Below are positions 16,125-24,334 of a DNA stretch of 47,011 bases, piece after piece. The translations under genes were made by a program, and so were the position numbers. The notes beneath the pieces were generated by a model. It was not told where the DNA came from. It saw only the letters and a program-made list of their open reading frames with translations, and did no database searches. The stretch is from DASSFZ01 sp036514635 (lineage in GTDB: Bacteria > Chloroflexota > Anaerolineae > Fen-1058): the NCBI GenBank assembly GCA_036514635.1, contig DATBWU010000239.1, positions 1 through 47,011 of the forward strand. The letters are read 5' to 3'. Position 1 is the first letter of the stretch. Each line of letters opens with the position of its first letter.

Positions 16125-16715
16125 ATGGAGGCGAATCCGCTTTTCAAGTTGACGATGCGCCAGGGGCCGCGCCCCGATCAGACCTTTGAACTGCACAAGG
16201 ACGTCTACACAGTTGGCCGCGAGGCCGGCAACGACATCATCATCAACGATCCGCAGGTGTCCAGACATCACGCGCGCCTGACCCTGCAGGGCGGCGCGTA
16301 CGTGCTGGAAGACCTGGGCAGCACCAACGGTACATTCGTCAACGGGCGGCGCGTCACCGGGCTGGTGTCACTCTCGCCGGGCGACATGATCGGATTGGGC
16401 GATACGATCGTGTTGGCCGTGAGCGGCGGAGCTGACGCAGCGGCCACGCAGGTCGCGCGTGCGCATCCCCTCCCTCAAACGGCTCCCGCGATGCCGCCCG
16501 CATCCGCGCCCGCGCCGCGCGGCGCGCAGGCCACGTCAGCCGCGCCGACGGGTTCGCGGCGTATGCTGGTGATCGGCTGTGCGGGCCTCGCGCTCCTCGG
16601 TATCATCTGCGTAGGAGCCACTGTGATCTGGTCATTGGCGGATTGCGACTCGTTCAAGAGCGTATTCGATCCCATTGTGGGCATCGTGGGCCTGAGTGTT
16701 ATTTGCGGCCCCTGA
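16125..16715 (+). CDS. FHA-domain membrane-anchored protein
   Basis: This 196-residue protein has an FHA domain at about residues 8-100 with the phosphothreonine-binding pattern: YTVGREAGNDIIINDPQVSR, then HHARL, then LEDLGSTNGTFVNGRRV. A Pro/Ala-rich linker (about 110-145) leads to one hydrophobic helix (MLVIGCAGLALLGIICVGAT) and a short tail with two Cys. It probably recruits Ser/Thr-phosphorylated partners to the membrane; no kinase of that type is in the window. AGGAG precedes the ATG and a strong promoter lies upstream. Confidence 0.92.
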   Translation: MEANPLFKLTMRQGPRPDQTFELHKDVYTVGREAGNDIIINDPQVSRHHARLTLQGGAYVLEDLGSTNGTFVNGRRVTGLVSLSPGDMIGLGDTIVLAVSGGADAAATQVARAHPLPQTAPAMPPASAPAPRGAQATSAAPTGSRRMLVIGCAGLALLGIICVGATVIWSLADCDSFKSVFDPIVGIVGLSVICGP

Positions 16716-16723
16716 TTACTCCG

Positions 16724-16847
16724 CTCACCTTACGCAGTCGGGCAGGACTTTACCGCAGAGTGCGCGGAGAACGCAGAGATTTGCTTGGAAATCCGCTCCG
16801 CGCCCTCTGCGTTCTCGGCGGTGAAATGGTCTCTTGCGTAAGGTGAG
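16724..16847. mobile_element. MITE family B, copy 2 (124 bp)
   Basis: The ends are CTCACCTTACGCA (16724-16736) and TGCGTAAGGTGAG (16835-16847), identical to copy 1, and the length is also 124 bp. A perfect 8-bp target duplication TTACTCCG flanks it (16716-16723 and 16848-16855). The right-hand duplication contains the stop codon (TAA on the minus strand) of the MaoC-like gene, so the gene was left intact. Confidence 0.9.
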
Positions 16848-17312
16848 TTACTCCGTCTTGGGTCGCCCCTTGACGACGAGCATCCACTCGCCACGCTGGA
16901 CAGTCTCGTCGCGCTGGTTCTTAACGGTGACGTTGAACGTGACGAAGCCGCCGCCCTGGCCTACGGCGCGGGTCTTGGTCACCTCGGCGGTCATGTGAAT
17001 TGTGTCGCCGATCTTAATCGGCGCACGGAACTTCCACTCGAGTGAGGTGAAGGCTTCCACGGTGCGGTCGAGGAAGCCGAGCTGCATCGCCAGCCCGGTC
17101 GCGATGGATAGTCCGAGCAGGCCATGCGCCACACGCTCGCCGAACAGCGACGTTTTGGCGTACTCGGCATCGACGTGGATCGGGTTCCAATCGCCGGACA
17201 GTCCTGCAAACTGCATGATGTCGGCTTCGCTGATCGTGCGGCCGGCGCTGGTGACCTTCAGGCCGGGCGTGAGGTCCTCGAAGTACAGACCGCGCGGCTG
17301 ATACTCGCTCAT
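16848..17312 (-). CDS. MaoC-like hotdog-fold hydratase
   Basis: This 154-residue single hotdog-fold protein has the (R)-specific enoyl-CoA hydratase signature FAGLSGDWNPIHVDAEYAKT then FGERVAHGLLG, in which Asp and His are catalytic. It probably hydrates an acyl-CoA double bond or belongs to the many MaoC relatives of unknown substrate. GGGGAGAG lies before ATG 17312. No acyl-CoA metabolism genes adjoin, so the pathway cannot be named. Its stop codon lies in the target duplication of the neighbouring MITE. Confidence 0.9.
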   Translation of the reverse strand: MSEYQPRGLYFEDLTPGLKVTSAGRTISEADIMQFAGLSGDWNPIHVDAEYAKTSLFGERVAHGLLGLSIATGLAMQLGFLDRTVEAFTSLEWKFRAPIKIGDTIHMTAEVTKTRAVGQGGGFVTFNVTVKNQRDETVQRGEWMLVVKGRPKTE

Positions 17313-17338
17313 GAGTTCTCTCCCCTGACGAAGATTTT

Positions 17339-17468
17339 AGGAGTTACGCACTTGAACCGCTAAGTCGCCAAGAGCGCGAAAGTGCGGAGTTATTTCTTGA
17401 CAAGCCCTTAGTTTCCCTTTGCGCCCTTTGCGCCTTCGCGGTGAAAACTCTCCAACTGCGTAAGTCCT
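17339..17468. mobile_element. MITE family E (about 130 bp)
   Basis: AGGAGTTACGCA (17339-17350) faces TGCGTAAGTCCT (17457-17468), inverted ends with one mismatch. The interior again holds the palindromic core (GAACCGCTAAGTCGCCAAGA to CCTTCGCGGTGAAAAC). The flanks are similar (GATTTT and GGATTT) but do not give a clean duplication. The ends share TACGCA with family B. Confidence 0.6.
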
Positions 17469-17530
17469 GGATTTAACCCGCTAATCTCCGCGAATCATTC
17501 GTGGCGATTCGTGGATCAAAAAAGCGGTGG

Positions 17531-20278
17531 TCAAATCAGCCCTACCACTTCGTACACCGGCTCGATCAGTGTGCGGCCTTTCACGCGCAGCGGCGGCAGT
17601 TCGTTGACGCGCACGTTGTCTTTGACCAGCGTGTAGGCGGCGTGGCTGATCAGCACCTGGCCGGGTCGCGCGTTCTCCTGCAAGCGCCAGGCGTAGTTTA
17701 CCGTGTCGCCGACGGCGGTGTAGGTGAGCTGCTGCGACGTGCCGACGTTGCCGACGGTCGCGTCGCCGGTGTTGATGCCGATACCAAACGAAATATGCTC
17801 CCGGGCCTCCACACGCTGATGGTGCTCCTGGACGGCGTGCTGAATAGTCAACGCAGCCCGCATGGCGCGCAGCGCGTGATCGGGCTGATCGAGCGGCGCG
17901 TTGAACAAGGCCATCGCCGCGTCGCCCATGAACTTGTCCAGCGTGCCTTCTTCGGCCAGGATGTTCTCGGCGGCGATGCCCAGGTACGTGTTGAGGATCA
18001 TCATCAACTGTTCCGGCTCGGTGCGCTCACTGAACGGCGTGAATCCGCGCAGGTCGGCGTACATCACCGTGACCTGGCGGCGCTGCCCGCCCAACTTCAG
18101 CTCCGCCGGATCGGACGGCAGACTATCGACGACGGCGGGCGAGACGTAGCGCCGGAAGAGCTCACGCACCGCCTCCAGCCGCCGCCGCTCGGTCAAATCG
18201 TCGATGACCATCGCCACGCCCAGCGTTGCGGCGCGATCGTCTTTGAGCGGCGACAGGCGCAGGCTCAAAATCACCGGCCCGCGCTGCGGCAGTTCGTCCT
18301 GAAACTCTTCAGCGAGGATGGCCTCTTGCTGTCTGACGACTTCGATCAGCGGTTGGAGATCGCGGCGGAAGGGGAGCGCCATGTGGAAGCGTCGGCCGAT
18401 GATCTGATGCGCCGGGACGCCGAGGATCGCTTCGGCGGCGCGATTGAACAGCGTGATCTGCCCGATCGTGTCCGTGGTGATCACGCCCGACGCGATCGAC
18501 GCGAACACGTTGTCCATCAAGTTCTTCAGCGTGGTGATCGCGGCCAGGCTGCGCTTGACGCTCTCGAACAGCCGCGCGTTTTCAAGGGCGACGGCGGTCT
18601 GATTGGCGAACGTGACCAGGAAGACGACATCGTCGCTCTGGTACGGGTGGCCGGACAACTTGGGGCCGAGCGCCAGCCAGCCGATCAGCCGCTCCTGGCT
18701 GCGCAGTGGAACGAAGACCACGGCGTGCAGCGCGGCGATCGTTTTGCGCTCGGCGGCCAGCCACAGCGGCAGCGAGTCGCTCGAGGCCAGGGTGAGCGCG
18801 GCTTCTTCGCACTGCAAGCGCCCGACCAGCAGGCTCTCGGTGCCCAGGCGCCGCGCCTGGTCGAACGGCGCGCCGGCCTCGACGTACGCGTGCGTGTCGT
18901 CGTCGTACAGGAACACCGCCACGTGCGACGGGTGCAGCGTGCGGCTCAAACGCTCGCGCAACGCGGTGAGGAGCGTGGCCAGGTCGAGCGTGCGGGTGAG
19001 ATCGCGCGAAAAGGCCTCGAGCATGGATCGATAATCGACCTTGTCGCGGAAGAACAGTCGATCGACGACATTCTGCACACGGGCGCGCAGCGGGTCGAGA
19101 CCGATGACGAGCGCGACGATGAAGATCGCCAGAGGAATCGGGTCGTTGAGGTTCATCCGGCTGCCGACGAACAGGCGCAGCAGTGTGAGAATCAGCGCGT
19201 AGGTGATCGTGATGATCAGCGTGAGGATGGCATAGCCCAGGCCCAGCCGCAGCACGCGATCGAGGTCGAGCAGGCGGTAGCGGACGATGGCGTACGCGAC
19301 GGCGAGCGGGAAGAGGATCAGCGCAGGCAGGAACAGCACCGGATCGAATGTGAGCAGCGTGCCAAACAACGGCGCGCCCAGCCATACGGCCAGCGGGACG
19401 AAGGCGATCACGCTGCCCCACAAGATGGTGCGCGCCTGCTGCCGCGCCATCGCCGAGGTGCTGGTTCGCCACCGATGCAGCATGATACACAGGAACAGCA
19501 CAACGCTGAATGCGGTGAAGAGGTAAGTGTAGCGCCACGGCCCCAGGTAAGCCCAGGGATCGGCGCGGTCGTACAGCACGAGCAGCCCCCAGACCGACAG
19601 CCCGACTGAAACGAGGTACGGCAACAGCCTCACCCCAGGCCAATGCTCAACAGGCCACCATTCTTCAGGAAACATCAACGCCACGCTGATCAGTGCGCCG
19701 CCGAGTTGAGCGACGGCGATGGTCCAGAAGGCCGAGCCAATGTGTGTGGTGCTCAGATCGAACAGCAGCCCGCCGGCGAGCGCGGCGCTGACGCAGAAGT
19801 AGGCGAAAGCGCGACCGGGCCGCGTATGACCGCGCACGCGATACACCCATGCGCCAATGGACAGATATGCCAGACCGACACCGTACGGTAGCCAGAACAG
19901 CCGCACCAGGTCCGGCGTGGAGTAGGCGGTAAGCGCAATGGAGGGAAATGTGCGCGTCGAGCCGTCCGGCAAGATGGTGCGCACTTCGATCGAGTCCCCG
20001 ATCTGATGCGCCGTGACGGCGGCGTCGAACTCGGCCGGCGTGGTGACGGCACGGCCATCGATGTGGGTCACCCGCTGCGGGTGGTGTATTCCCGCTGTGC
20101 GCCCGCTCCAGCCCTCGACGTTCATATCCGTCACGACGAGCGTCTGCTCGACGACCAAGCCGGGGAACGGTCGCGCGCTCCAGGCCAGTGCAAGGAATGG
20201 CGCGGCGGCGGAGACCATGATGGCGAGGGCGAAAACGGTGAGCGTGATCGAGCGGGTGATGCGATCGGTTGCGTTCAT
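17531..20278 (-). CDS. Membrane adenylate/guanylate cyclase with PDZ-like, GAF and PAS domains
   Basis: This 915-residue protein starts at ATG 20278 (MNATDRITRSITLTVFALAI). After one helix comes a PDZ-like extracytoplasmic region (QRVTHIDGRAVTTPAEFDAA), then several helices up to about residue 400, a GAF domain (about 430-580), a PAS domain (about 590-710) and a C-terminal class III cyclase. Cyclase residues are present: YADLRGFT (metal Asp), LDKFMGDAAMALF (second metal Asp and Lys) and VGDTVNYAWRLQ (Asn, Arg). It looks catalytically complete, probably making cAMP. A longer frame to 20344 exists but crosses a TATAAT box. Confidence 0.92.
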   Translation of the reverse strand: MNATDRITRSITLTVFALAIMVSAAAPFLALAWSARPFPGLVVEQTLVVTDMNVEGWSGRTAGIHHPQRVTHIDGRAVTTPAEFDAAVTAHQIGDSIEVRTILPDGSTRTFPSIALTAYSTPDLVRLFWLPYGVGLAYLSIGAWVYRVRGHTRPGRAFAYFCVSAALAGGLLFDLSTTHIGSAFWTIAVAQLGGALISVALMFPEEWWPVEHWPGVRLLPYLVSVGLSVWGLLVLYDRADPWAYLGPWRYTYLFTAFSVVLFLCIMLHRWRTSTSAMARQQARTILWGSVIAFVPLAVWLGAPLFGTLLTFDPVLFLPALILFPLAVAYAIVRYRLLDLDRVLRLGLGYAILTLIITITYALILTLLRLFVGSRMNLNDPIPLAIFIVALVIGLDPLRARVQNVVDRLFFRDKVDYRSMLEAFSRDLTRTLDLATLLTALRERLSRTLHPSHVAVFLYDDDTHAYVEAGAPFDQARRLGTESLLVGRLQCEEAALTLASSDSLPLWLAAERKTIAALHAVVFVPLRSQERLIGWLALGPKLSGHPYQSDDVVFLVTFANQTAVALENARLFESVKRSLAAITTLKNLMDNVFASIASGVITTDTIGQITLFNRAAEAILGVPAHQIIGRRFHMALPFRRDLQPLIEVVRQQEAILAEEFQDELPQRGPVILSLRLSPLKDDRAATLGVAMVIDDLTERRRLEAVRELFRRYVSPAVVDSLPSDPAELKLGGQRRQVTVMYADLRGFTPFSERTEPEQLMMILNTYLGIAAENILAEEGTLDKFMGDAAMALFNAPLDQPDHALRAMRAALTIQHAVQEHHQRVEAREHISFGIGINTGDATVGNVGTSQQLTYTAVGDTVNYAWRLQENARPGQVLISHAAYTLVKDNVRVNELPPLRVKGRTLIEPVYEVVGLI

Positions 20279-20306
20279 GGCAGTGGCTGGCCGATGGGCG
20301 ATGAGG

Positions 20307-20312
20307 ATTATA
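20307..20312 (-). promoter_or_regulatory. Possible -10 box for the cyclase gene
   Basis: The minus strand reads TATAAT at 20312-20307, 28 nt upstream of the ATG at 20278. No good -35 hexamer is found at 16-18 bp. It is used mainly as support for the downstream start codon. Confidence 0.4.
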
Positions 20313-20381
20313 GCCCAAATTGCGTAGGGCGCACGTCGAAGCATCGGATTGAGAACGGATAAACGAATCCCTCACTCGGAT

Positions 20382-20409
20382 TTGACGAACCCGGCATTTC
20401 AATTACACT
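20382..20409 (+). promoter_or_regulatory. Sigma70-type promoter for the ATP-grasp-like gene
   Basis: TTGACG (20382-20387), 16 bp, TACACT (20404-20409). The start codon at 20471 is 61 nt further on. The leader contains the near-direct repeat CAGCCAGGGGATG and CAGCCGGGGGATG, the second serving as the ribosome-binding region. Confidence 0.65.
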
Positions 20410-20470
20410 TCACCTTGCAGCCAGGGGATGTTTACTCCCATACACTCTTACTCTCCAGCCGGGGGATGCT

Positions 20471-21949
20471 ATGACCACGGTGCTGACCCAAGCCGAAGAA
20501 ACCGGACTGAGCGGCCTGAGCCTGGACAGCCGCGTGCGCCAGGTCTTTTACGCCATGCCGCCGCAAACCATCATCGGGTTGGCCGAGCGCATGTTGGGCG
20601 AGGCGTTCAAGCGTGGATTGGTCTACGTGCGCGAGGGGCAGACCGAAGCGATCCGCGTCTTCCTGCGCCCGACGGCGATCATGCCCGATCAGCTGGCCTA
20701 TTTGCACTTCGTGTCGCTGACGATCATCAATGCGCTCAAGCGCCTGCCCGACCTGTACATCCAAGATTTCGCCGTGCGCGAAGTGGTGCCGCTCACGCCG
20801 CCCGAAGAGAAATGGCTGTGGGATAGCTACGGCCCCAGCCAGCGCGAGAACAATCCGGTGTTTGGGCGGCTGGACGCGATGGTCGATTTCACCAGCCCGA
20901 TGTGGAAAGACACGCTGCGCTTTGTCGAGCCGAACCTGTGCGGCGTGGGCGGCCTGCACCTGATCCCCACCTGCGAGCAAATGGTCGCCGATGTCGTCCT
21001 GCCCGTGATTCAGTCGCTCGACCCGCAACTGCACCTGGAGTTGGGACAGGACCTGCGCGAGCTATTCATCCAGGAGGTGCTCGATCATCTGGATTCGATT
21101 GGGCGACTCAGCCGGAATGTATGCTTCATCGAACCGAAATATGCCGGCGACGGCCCGAATGAGCAGGCTGCGCTCGCCGAGTATTATCACGAAAATCACG
21201 GGTTGACCGTCGTGCACGCGGACCCGTCGGAACTGTACATGAAGAAAGGCGACGTGTGGTACGAAGAGACGCCGGTCGACGTAGCCTACCGCGACTACGA
21301 GGTGCGCGACATCATCGATCTGGAATCCGAAGGCGTGGACATTCGCCCGATGCGGACGCTGTTCAAGCAGAACCGAATGATTTCCTCGCTGGCCGGCGAT
21401 TTCGATCACAAGTCGTGTTGGGAAGTCCTGACCGATCCGCAGTTCACTCAAAAATACTTCAACGCCGACGAACGGCAGGTCTTCCGCCGTCATATCCTGT
21501 GGACGCGCGTGCTGTCGGATCGGCGCACGACCTTGCCCGACGGCGAAACGGTGAACCTGTTGGAGCACACGCGCAAGTATCAAGAGGAATTGGTGATCAA
21601 GCCCAATCGATCGTACGGCGGCGACCGCGTGCTGATCGGCCCGTCGGTGAGCCAGAGTGAATGGGAAGCCGCGATCGAAGAAGCGCTGGGCGGCGACGAG
21701 ATGTGGGTCGTTCAGCGCCTGGCGCCGATCGCGGTGAACGAGTTCCCGGTGATCGCCGACGACGGGACGGTTCGCATCGAGCCGTTCTACACGGTGATGG
21801 GCTTCGCGCCGACGAAGTACGGCCTGGCCGTGCTGGGCCGCGCCTCGCAGAAGCAGGTGGTCAACGTGGCGCAGCGTGGCGGGATGTGCGCGGTGCTGAT
21901 CGGCCGCCCGGTGGGTCGCCTGCAAGGGCCGGCGGCGAGAGTTGGCTAG
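20471..21949 (+). CDS. ATP-grasp-like protein of unknown substrate
   Basis: This 492-residue protein has a C-terminal third with an ATP-grasp-like pattern: ELVIKPNRSYGGDRVLIGP (nucleotide-binding Lys and glycine loop), WVVQRLAPIAVNEFPVI, and a late RIEPFYTVMGFAP strand. The front part (MVDFTSPMWKDTLRFVEPNL, GVGGLHLIP) resembles the circularly permuted ATP-grasp and glutathionylspermidine-synthase-like group. It would be an ATP-dependent carboxylate-amine ligase by family, but the substrate is unknown. The last codons (AGA GTT GGC TAG) merge into a word-repeat array. It overlaps or abuts a TldE-like gene and is probably co-transcribed with it. Confidence 0.75.
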   Translation: MTTVLTQAEETGLSGLSLDSRVRQVFYAMPPQTIIGLAERMLGEAFKRGLVYVREGQTEAIRVFLRPTAIMPDQLAYLHFVSLTIINALKRLPDLYIQDFAVREVVPLTPPEEKWLWDSYGPSQRENNPVFGRLDAMVDFTSPMWKDTLRFVEPNLCGVGGLHLIPTCEQMVADVVLPVIQSLDPQLHLELGQDLRELFIQEVLDHLDSIGRLSRNVCFIEPKYAGDGPNEQAALAEYYHENHGLTVVHADPSELYMKKGDVWYEETPVDVAYRDYEVRDIIDLESEGVDIRPMRTLFKQNRMISSLAGDFDHKSCWEVLTDPQFTQKYFNADERQVFRRHILWTRVLSDRRTTLPDGETVNLLEHTRKYQEELVIKPNRSYGGDRVLIGPSVSQSEWEAAIEEALGGDEMWVVQRLAPIAVNEFPVIADDGTVRIEPFYTVMGFAPTKYGLAVLGRASQKQVVNVAQRGGMCAVLIGRPVGRLQGPAARVG

Positions 21950-21980
21950 TTGGTTAGTTGGTGGGTTGGGTAATGGGTTG
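21940..21980. repeat. GTTGGCTAG/GTTGGTTAG word array
   Basis: The tandem words GTTGGCTAG, TTGGTTAG, TTGGTGGG and TTGGGTAATGGG join the ATP-grasp-like gene to the TldE-like gene. The array supplies the stop codon of the first gene and occupies the ribosome-binding region of the second. Confidence 0.7.
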
Positions 21981-23399
21981 ATGACTGAGATGCTAGAGTA
22001 TCGATCGGGGTTGTTGGGCCAGCCGTACCTTGAAGACATCCTCAAGTACGCGATCCACCTCTCCAGCGCGGACGAAACCGAGGCCGTCATCGAGGCCTCG
22101 AGTTCGTCTTTGACTCGCTTCGCGCGCAACACGATTCACCAGAGTGTCGCCGAGACGGATGCGGTTCTGGAGGTGCGCGCCGCACTCGGATCGCGCGTGG
22201 GCGCGGCCTCGACGAACGACCTGTCGCAGCAGGGCATTGCTCGCGCGGTGGAGCAGGCGTGCATACTCGCGCGCCATTTGCCGGAGAACCCTGAATGGCC
22301 CGGCTTCCCCGATCCGCAGGCCGTGCCTGGCGTGCTGGCGTTCGACGATGCTGTGGCATCAGTCACGCCCGAAACGCGCGCCCGAACTGCGGCTGAGATG
22401 TGTAATGCGGCCCGCGCGCTGGGGATGTACGCATCGGGCGCGTTCAGCACCGGTTGGGCAGAATACGCGGTGATGAACTCGAAGGGCCTGTTGGCCTACG
22501 CGCCGGGCACCGAAATTGGCCTCACGTTTGTCGTCGAGCAGCCCGAAGCGCCGGCCTCCGCGTATGCGAGCGCGGTCGGCTGGCGAGTGTCGCAGATCGA
22601 CGTCGAGTCACTGCAACGGCAGGCGCTCGATCGCGCGCTGGCTGCGCGCTCGCCGCGCCCAATCCCGGCGGGCGAGTACCCGGTCGTGTTGGAACCGTAT
22701 GCCGTCGCCAACTTGCTCGACGCGCTGGCCGAGGCGGGCATGGGCGCGCTGGCGGTGCAGGAAGGCCGCAGTTGGATGAACCGGCGCATCGGGCGGCGCT
22801 GCCTGTCGCCACAGATTACGATCACGGATGACGCGTTCGATCCAGACGGGCTTCCGCAGGCGTTCGATTGCGAAGGTATGCCCAAGCAGCGCGTGCCCAT
22901 CGTCGCAGACGGTGTGCCGACCTCGCCCGTGTACGATCGGCTCACGGCGGCGCGCGAAGCGGGTCGCGCCTCGACCGGCCACGCCCAGCCCTACGATGAA
23001 GACTGGGATGGCCCGCTGCCGGAGCATCTATCGGTCGCGCCGGGTGATCAAGGCATTGAGGATTTAATCGCTTCCATCGATCACGGGCTGTACATCACGC
23101 GCTTCTGGTACGTCAACCTCACGTCGCCCACCAACTGCGGTGTCACGGGCACGACGCGCGACGGCGTGTGGTGGATCGATCGCGGCGAGTTGGCCTATCC
23201 GGTGACGAACCTGCGTGTCGATCAAGAGGTGATGCCGGCGCTGGCGCAGGTGCGCGGCATCGGGCGCGAGCGACGCACGCTGGCTGGAGCGTTCGGCGGT
23301 GTGCATCGCGTGCCGGCGCTGGCGCTGGAGAGTTTTCGATTCATCGATCCGGGTAACGGGCATGTCGGTGGGGAGCGTTTTGAGGAGAGCGACGAGTGA
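21981..23399 (+). CDS. TldE/PmbA-like protein
   Basis: The product has about 472 residues from ATG 21981 (MTEMLEYRSGLLGQ); ATG 21990 is also possible. The TldD/PmbA fold is indicated by the N-terminal surface-exposed helix-strand pattern (AVIEASSSSLTRFARNTIHQ) and the C-terminal ITRFWYVNLTSPTNCGVTGT then RDGVWWIDRGELAYPVTNLR. The HExxxH zinc motif of TldD is absent, as in TldE/PmbA. In other bacteria TldE pairs with TldD as a heterodimeric peptidase; no TldD is in the window. It follows the ATP-grasp-like gene, so both may act on one peptide substrate. Confidence 0.88.
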   Translation: MTEMLEYRSGLLGQPYLEDILKYAIHLSSADETEAVIEASSSSLTRFARNTIHQSVAETDAVLEVRAALGSRVGAASTNDLSQQGIARAVEQACILARHLPENPEWPGFPDPQAVPGVLAFDDAVASVTPETRARTAAEMCNAARALGMYASGAFSTGWAEYAVMNSKGLLAYAPGTEIGLTFVVEQPEAPASAYASAVGWRVSQIDVESLQRQALDRALAARSPRPIPAGEYPVVLEPYAVANLLDALAEAGMGALAVQEGRSWMNRRIGRRCLSPQITITDDAFDPDGLPQAFDCEGMPKQRVPIVADGVPTSPVYDRLTAAREAGRASTGHAQPYDEDWDGPLPEHLSVAPGDQGIEDLIASIDHGLYITRFWYVNLTSPTNCGVTGTTRDGVWWIDRGELAYPVTNLRVDQEVMPALAQVRGIGRERRTLAGAFGGVHRVPALALESFRFIDPGNGHVGGERFEESDE

Positions 23400-23423
23400 G
23401 GCAACGAATGGCCTGCGGCGCAG

Positions 23424-23460
23424 CGGATAAACGAATCGCACGTCACGATTCGTTTATCCG
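23424..23460. terminator. Perfect 15-bp hairpin after the TldE-like gene
   Basis: CGGATAAACGAATCG (23424-23438) pairs with CGATTCGTTTATCCG (23446-23460), with a 7-nt loop. TTGTTTATTC follows. It lies 25 nt past the TldE stop, facing the convergent HExxH gene. Half-arms of the same word (AAACGAATC, ATTCGTTTATC) also occur near 20359, 39614, 39645 and 40211. Confidence 0.6.
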
Positions 23461-23536
23461 TTGTTTATTCGCTGCCACGCTTTTCACTGTTTCTTCAAGA
23501 CTTCAGAGCCTCTTCGCGCTCTTGGCGCCTTCGCGG

Positions 23537-24097
23537 TTAAGGATTTCGAAACTCCGCGATGAACGGCTCCCAGGCGCTCAACCCATCGGCGGGTTGCTGC
23601 GTGCGCCGGTACAGCCAGTAGGTCATGGCGATGTTGCCCTGCTGCTCGGGATTGAAGTCGCGCAGCGTCCAGTTCTTCGCTCGGGCCTCGCGCAACCCTT
23701 GCGCACCGCCGAACTCATAGCCCTGCTGCCCGTCTCGCACCTGCACCCACAACGCCTTCGCCAGATACAGCCAGCCCGTGTGCTGATACTGCCAGGCATG
23801 TGTCAGTTCGTGCATCAGCCAGCACATGCCCAGTCGATCGCCCGGCCCCGTAAACTCTTTCGGCATTGAGACAGGGAAGAAGCAACGATTGCCAAGCGTG
23901 ATGGCGTTGTGCTCGCCGTCGGGCACGGGTTTCCCTCGTAAGAAGTGACCGAGGCGATGAATCGCATCCGTCCACGTTGCGCGTTCGTGGACACGCACAT
24001 GCTCGTAGTCGAGCGAATCGGCGAAGACGAGTTTGGCTTCTTCGATCTCCCAGGGGTACAACTTCCGCACGGCGGTCTGATCGGTCGTGGCGCCCAT
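23537..24097 (-). CDS. HExxH zincin-like protein (DUF4157-like)
   Basis: This 186-residue protein has LMHELTHAWQYQHTG with the HExxH zinc-metallopeptidase motif at about residues 96-100. The context DSLDYEHVRVHE and ITLGNRCFFP resembles DUF4157 proteins, which carry an HExxH and occur alone or in contractile-injection and toxin loci. None of those systems is nearby. No signal peptide is seen, so it may be cytosolic. GGAGGAG lies just before the ATG. TATAAT at 24132-24127 on the minus strand is a likely -10 box. Confidence 0.75.
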   Translation of the reverse strand: MGATTDQTAVRKLYPWEIEEAKLVFADSLDYEHVRVHERATWTDAIHRLGHFLRGKPVPDGEHNAITLGNRCFFPVSMPKEFTGPGDRLGMCWLMHELTHAWQYQHTGWLYLAKALWVQVRDGQQGYEFGGAQGLREARAKNWTLRDFNPEQQGNIAMTYWLYRRTQQPADGLSAWEPFIAEFRNP

Positions 24098-24171
24098 CTC
24101 TCCTCCGATGTGTCAGGCTGGTCAAGATTATACTCTGTCTCGGCGTTTAATTCCCGTCATCCCCGCGTGGC

Positions 24172-24199
24172 TTGTTCGTAGGCTGAGCCGCGTTACAAT
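24172..24199 (+). promoter_or_regulatory. Possible promoter for the penicillin-binding protein gene
   Basis: TTGTTC (24172-24177), 16 bp, TACAAT (24194-24199). The transcript would cross the word arrays at 24218-24333 before the start codon at 24335. Confidence 0.5.
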
Positions 24200-24235
24200 T
24201 CGGGCACGGGTGGCGTCAACGAATGGGCAACGAAT

Positions 24236-24333
24236 GAACGAATCAGCGAATCAGCGAGTCAGCGAACCAACAAACCAACAAACCAGCGAGATCGGCTGCC
24301 AATCTACAATCCGCAATCCGCAATCCACAATCT
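24236..24333. repeat. Two word arrays upstream of the penicillin-binding protein gene
   Basis: First come AGCGAATC/AGCGAGTC units with CCAACAAACCAAC words (24236-24293), then CAATCCG/CAATCCAC units (24297-24333) that run into the ATG. No Shine-Dalgarno is visible before the start. The AGCGAATC words recur directly after the same gene (26838), and the CAATCCGC words at the start of the window (3-20) and at 35788-35838. Confidence 0.7.
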
Positions 24334-24334
24334 C

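Noticed and set aside
17501..19609. 702-codon open frame antisense to the adenylate cyclase
   Set aside because: The cyclase frame has GAF, PAS and catalytic cyclase motifs; the antisense product is a low-complexity Arg/Gln/Glu shadow.
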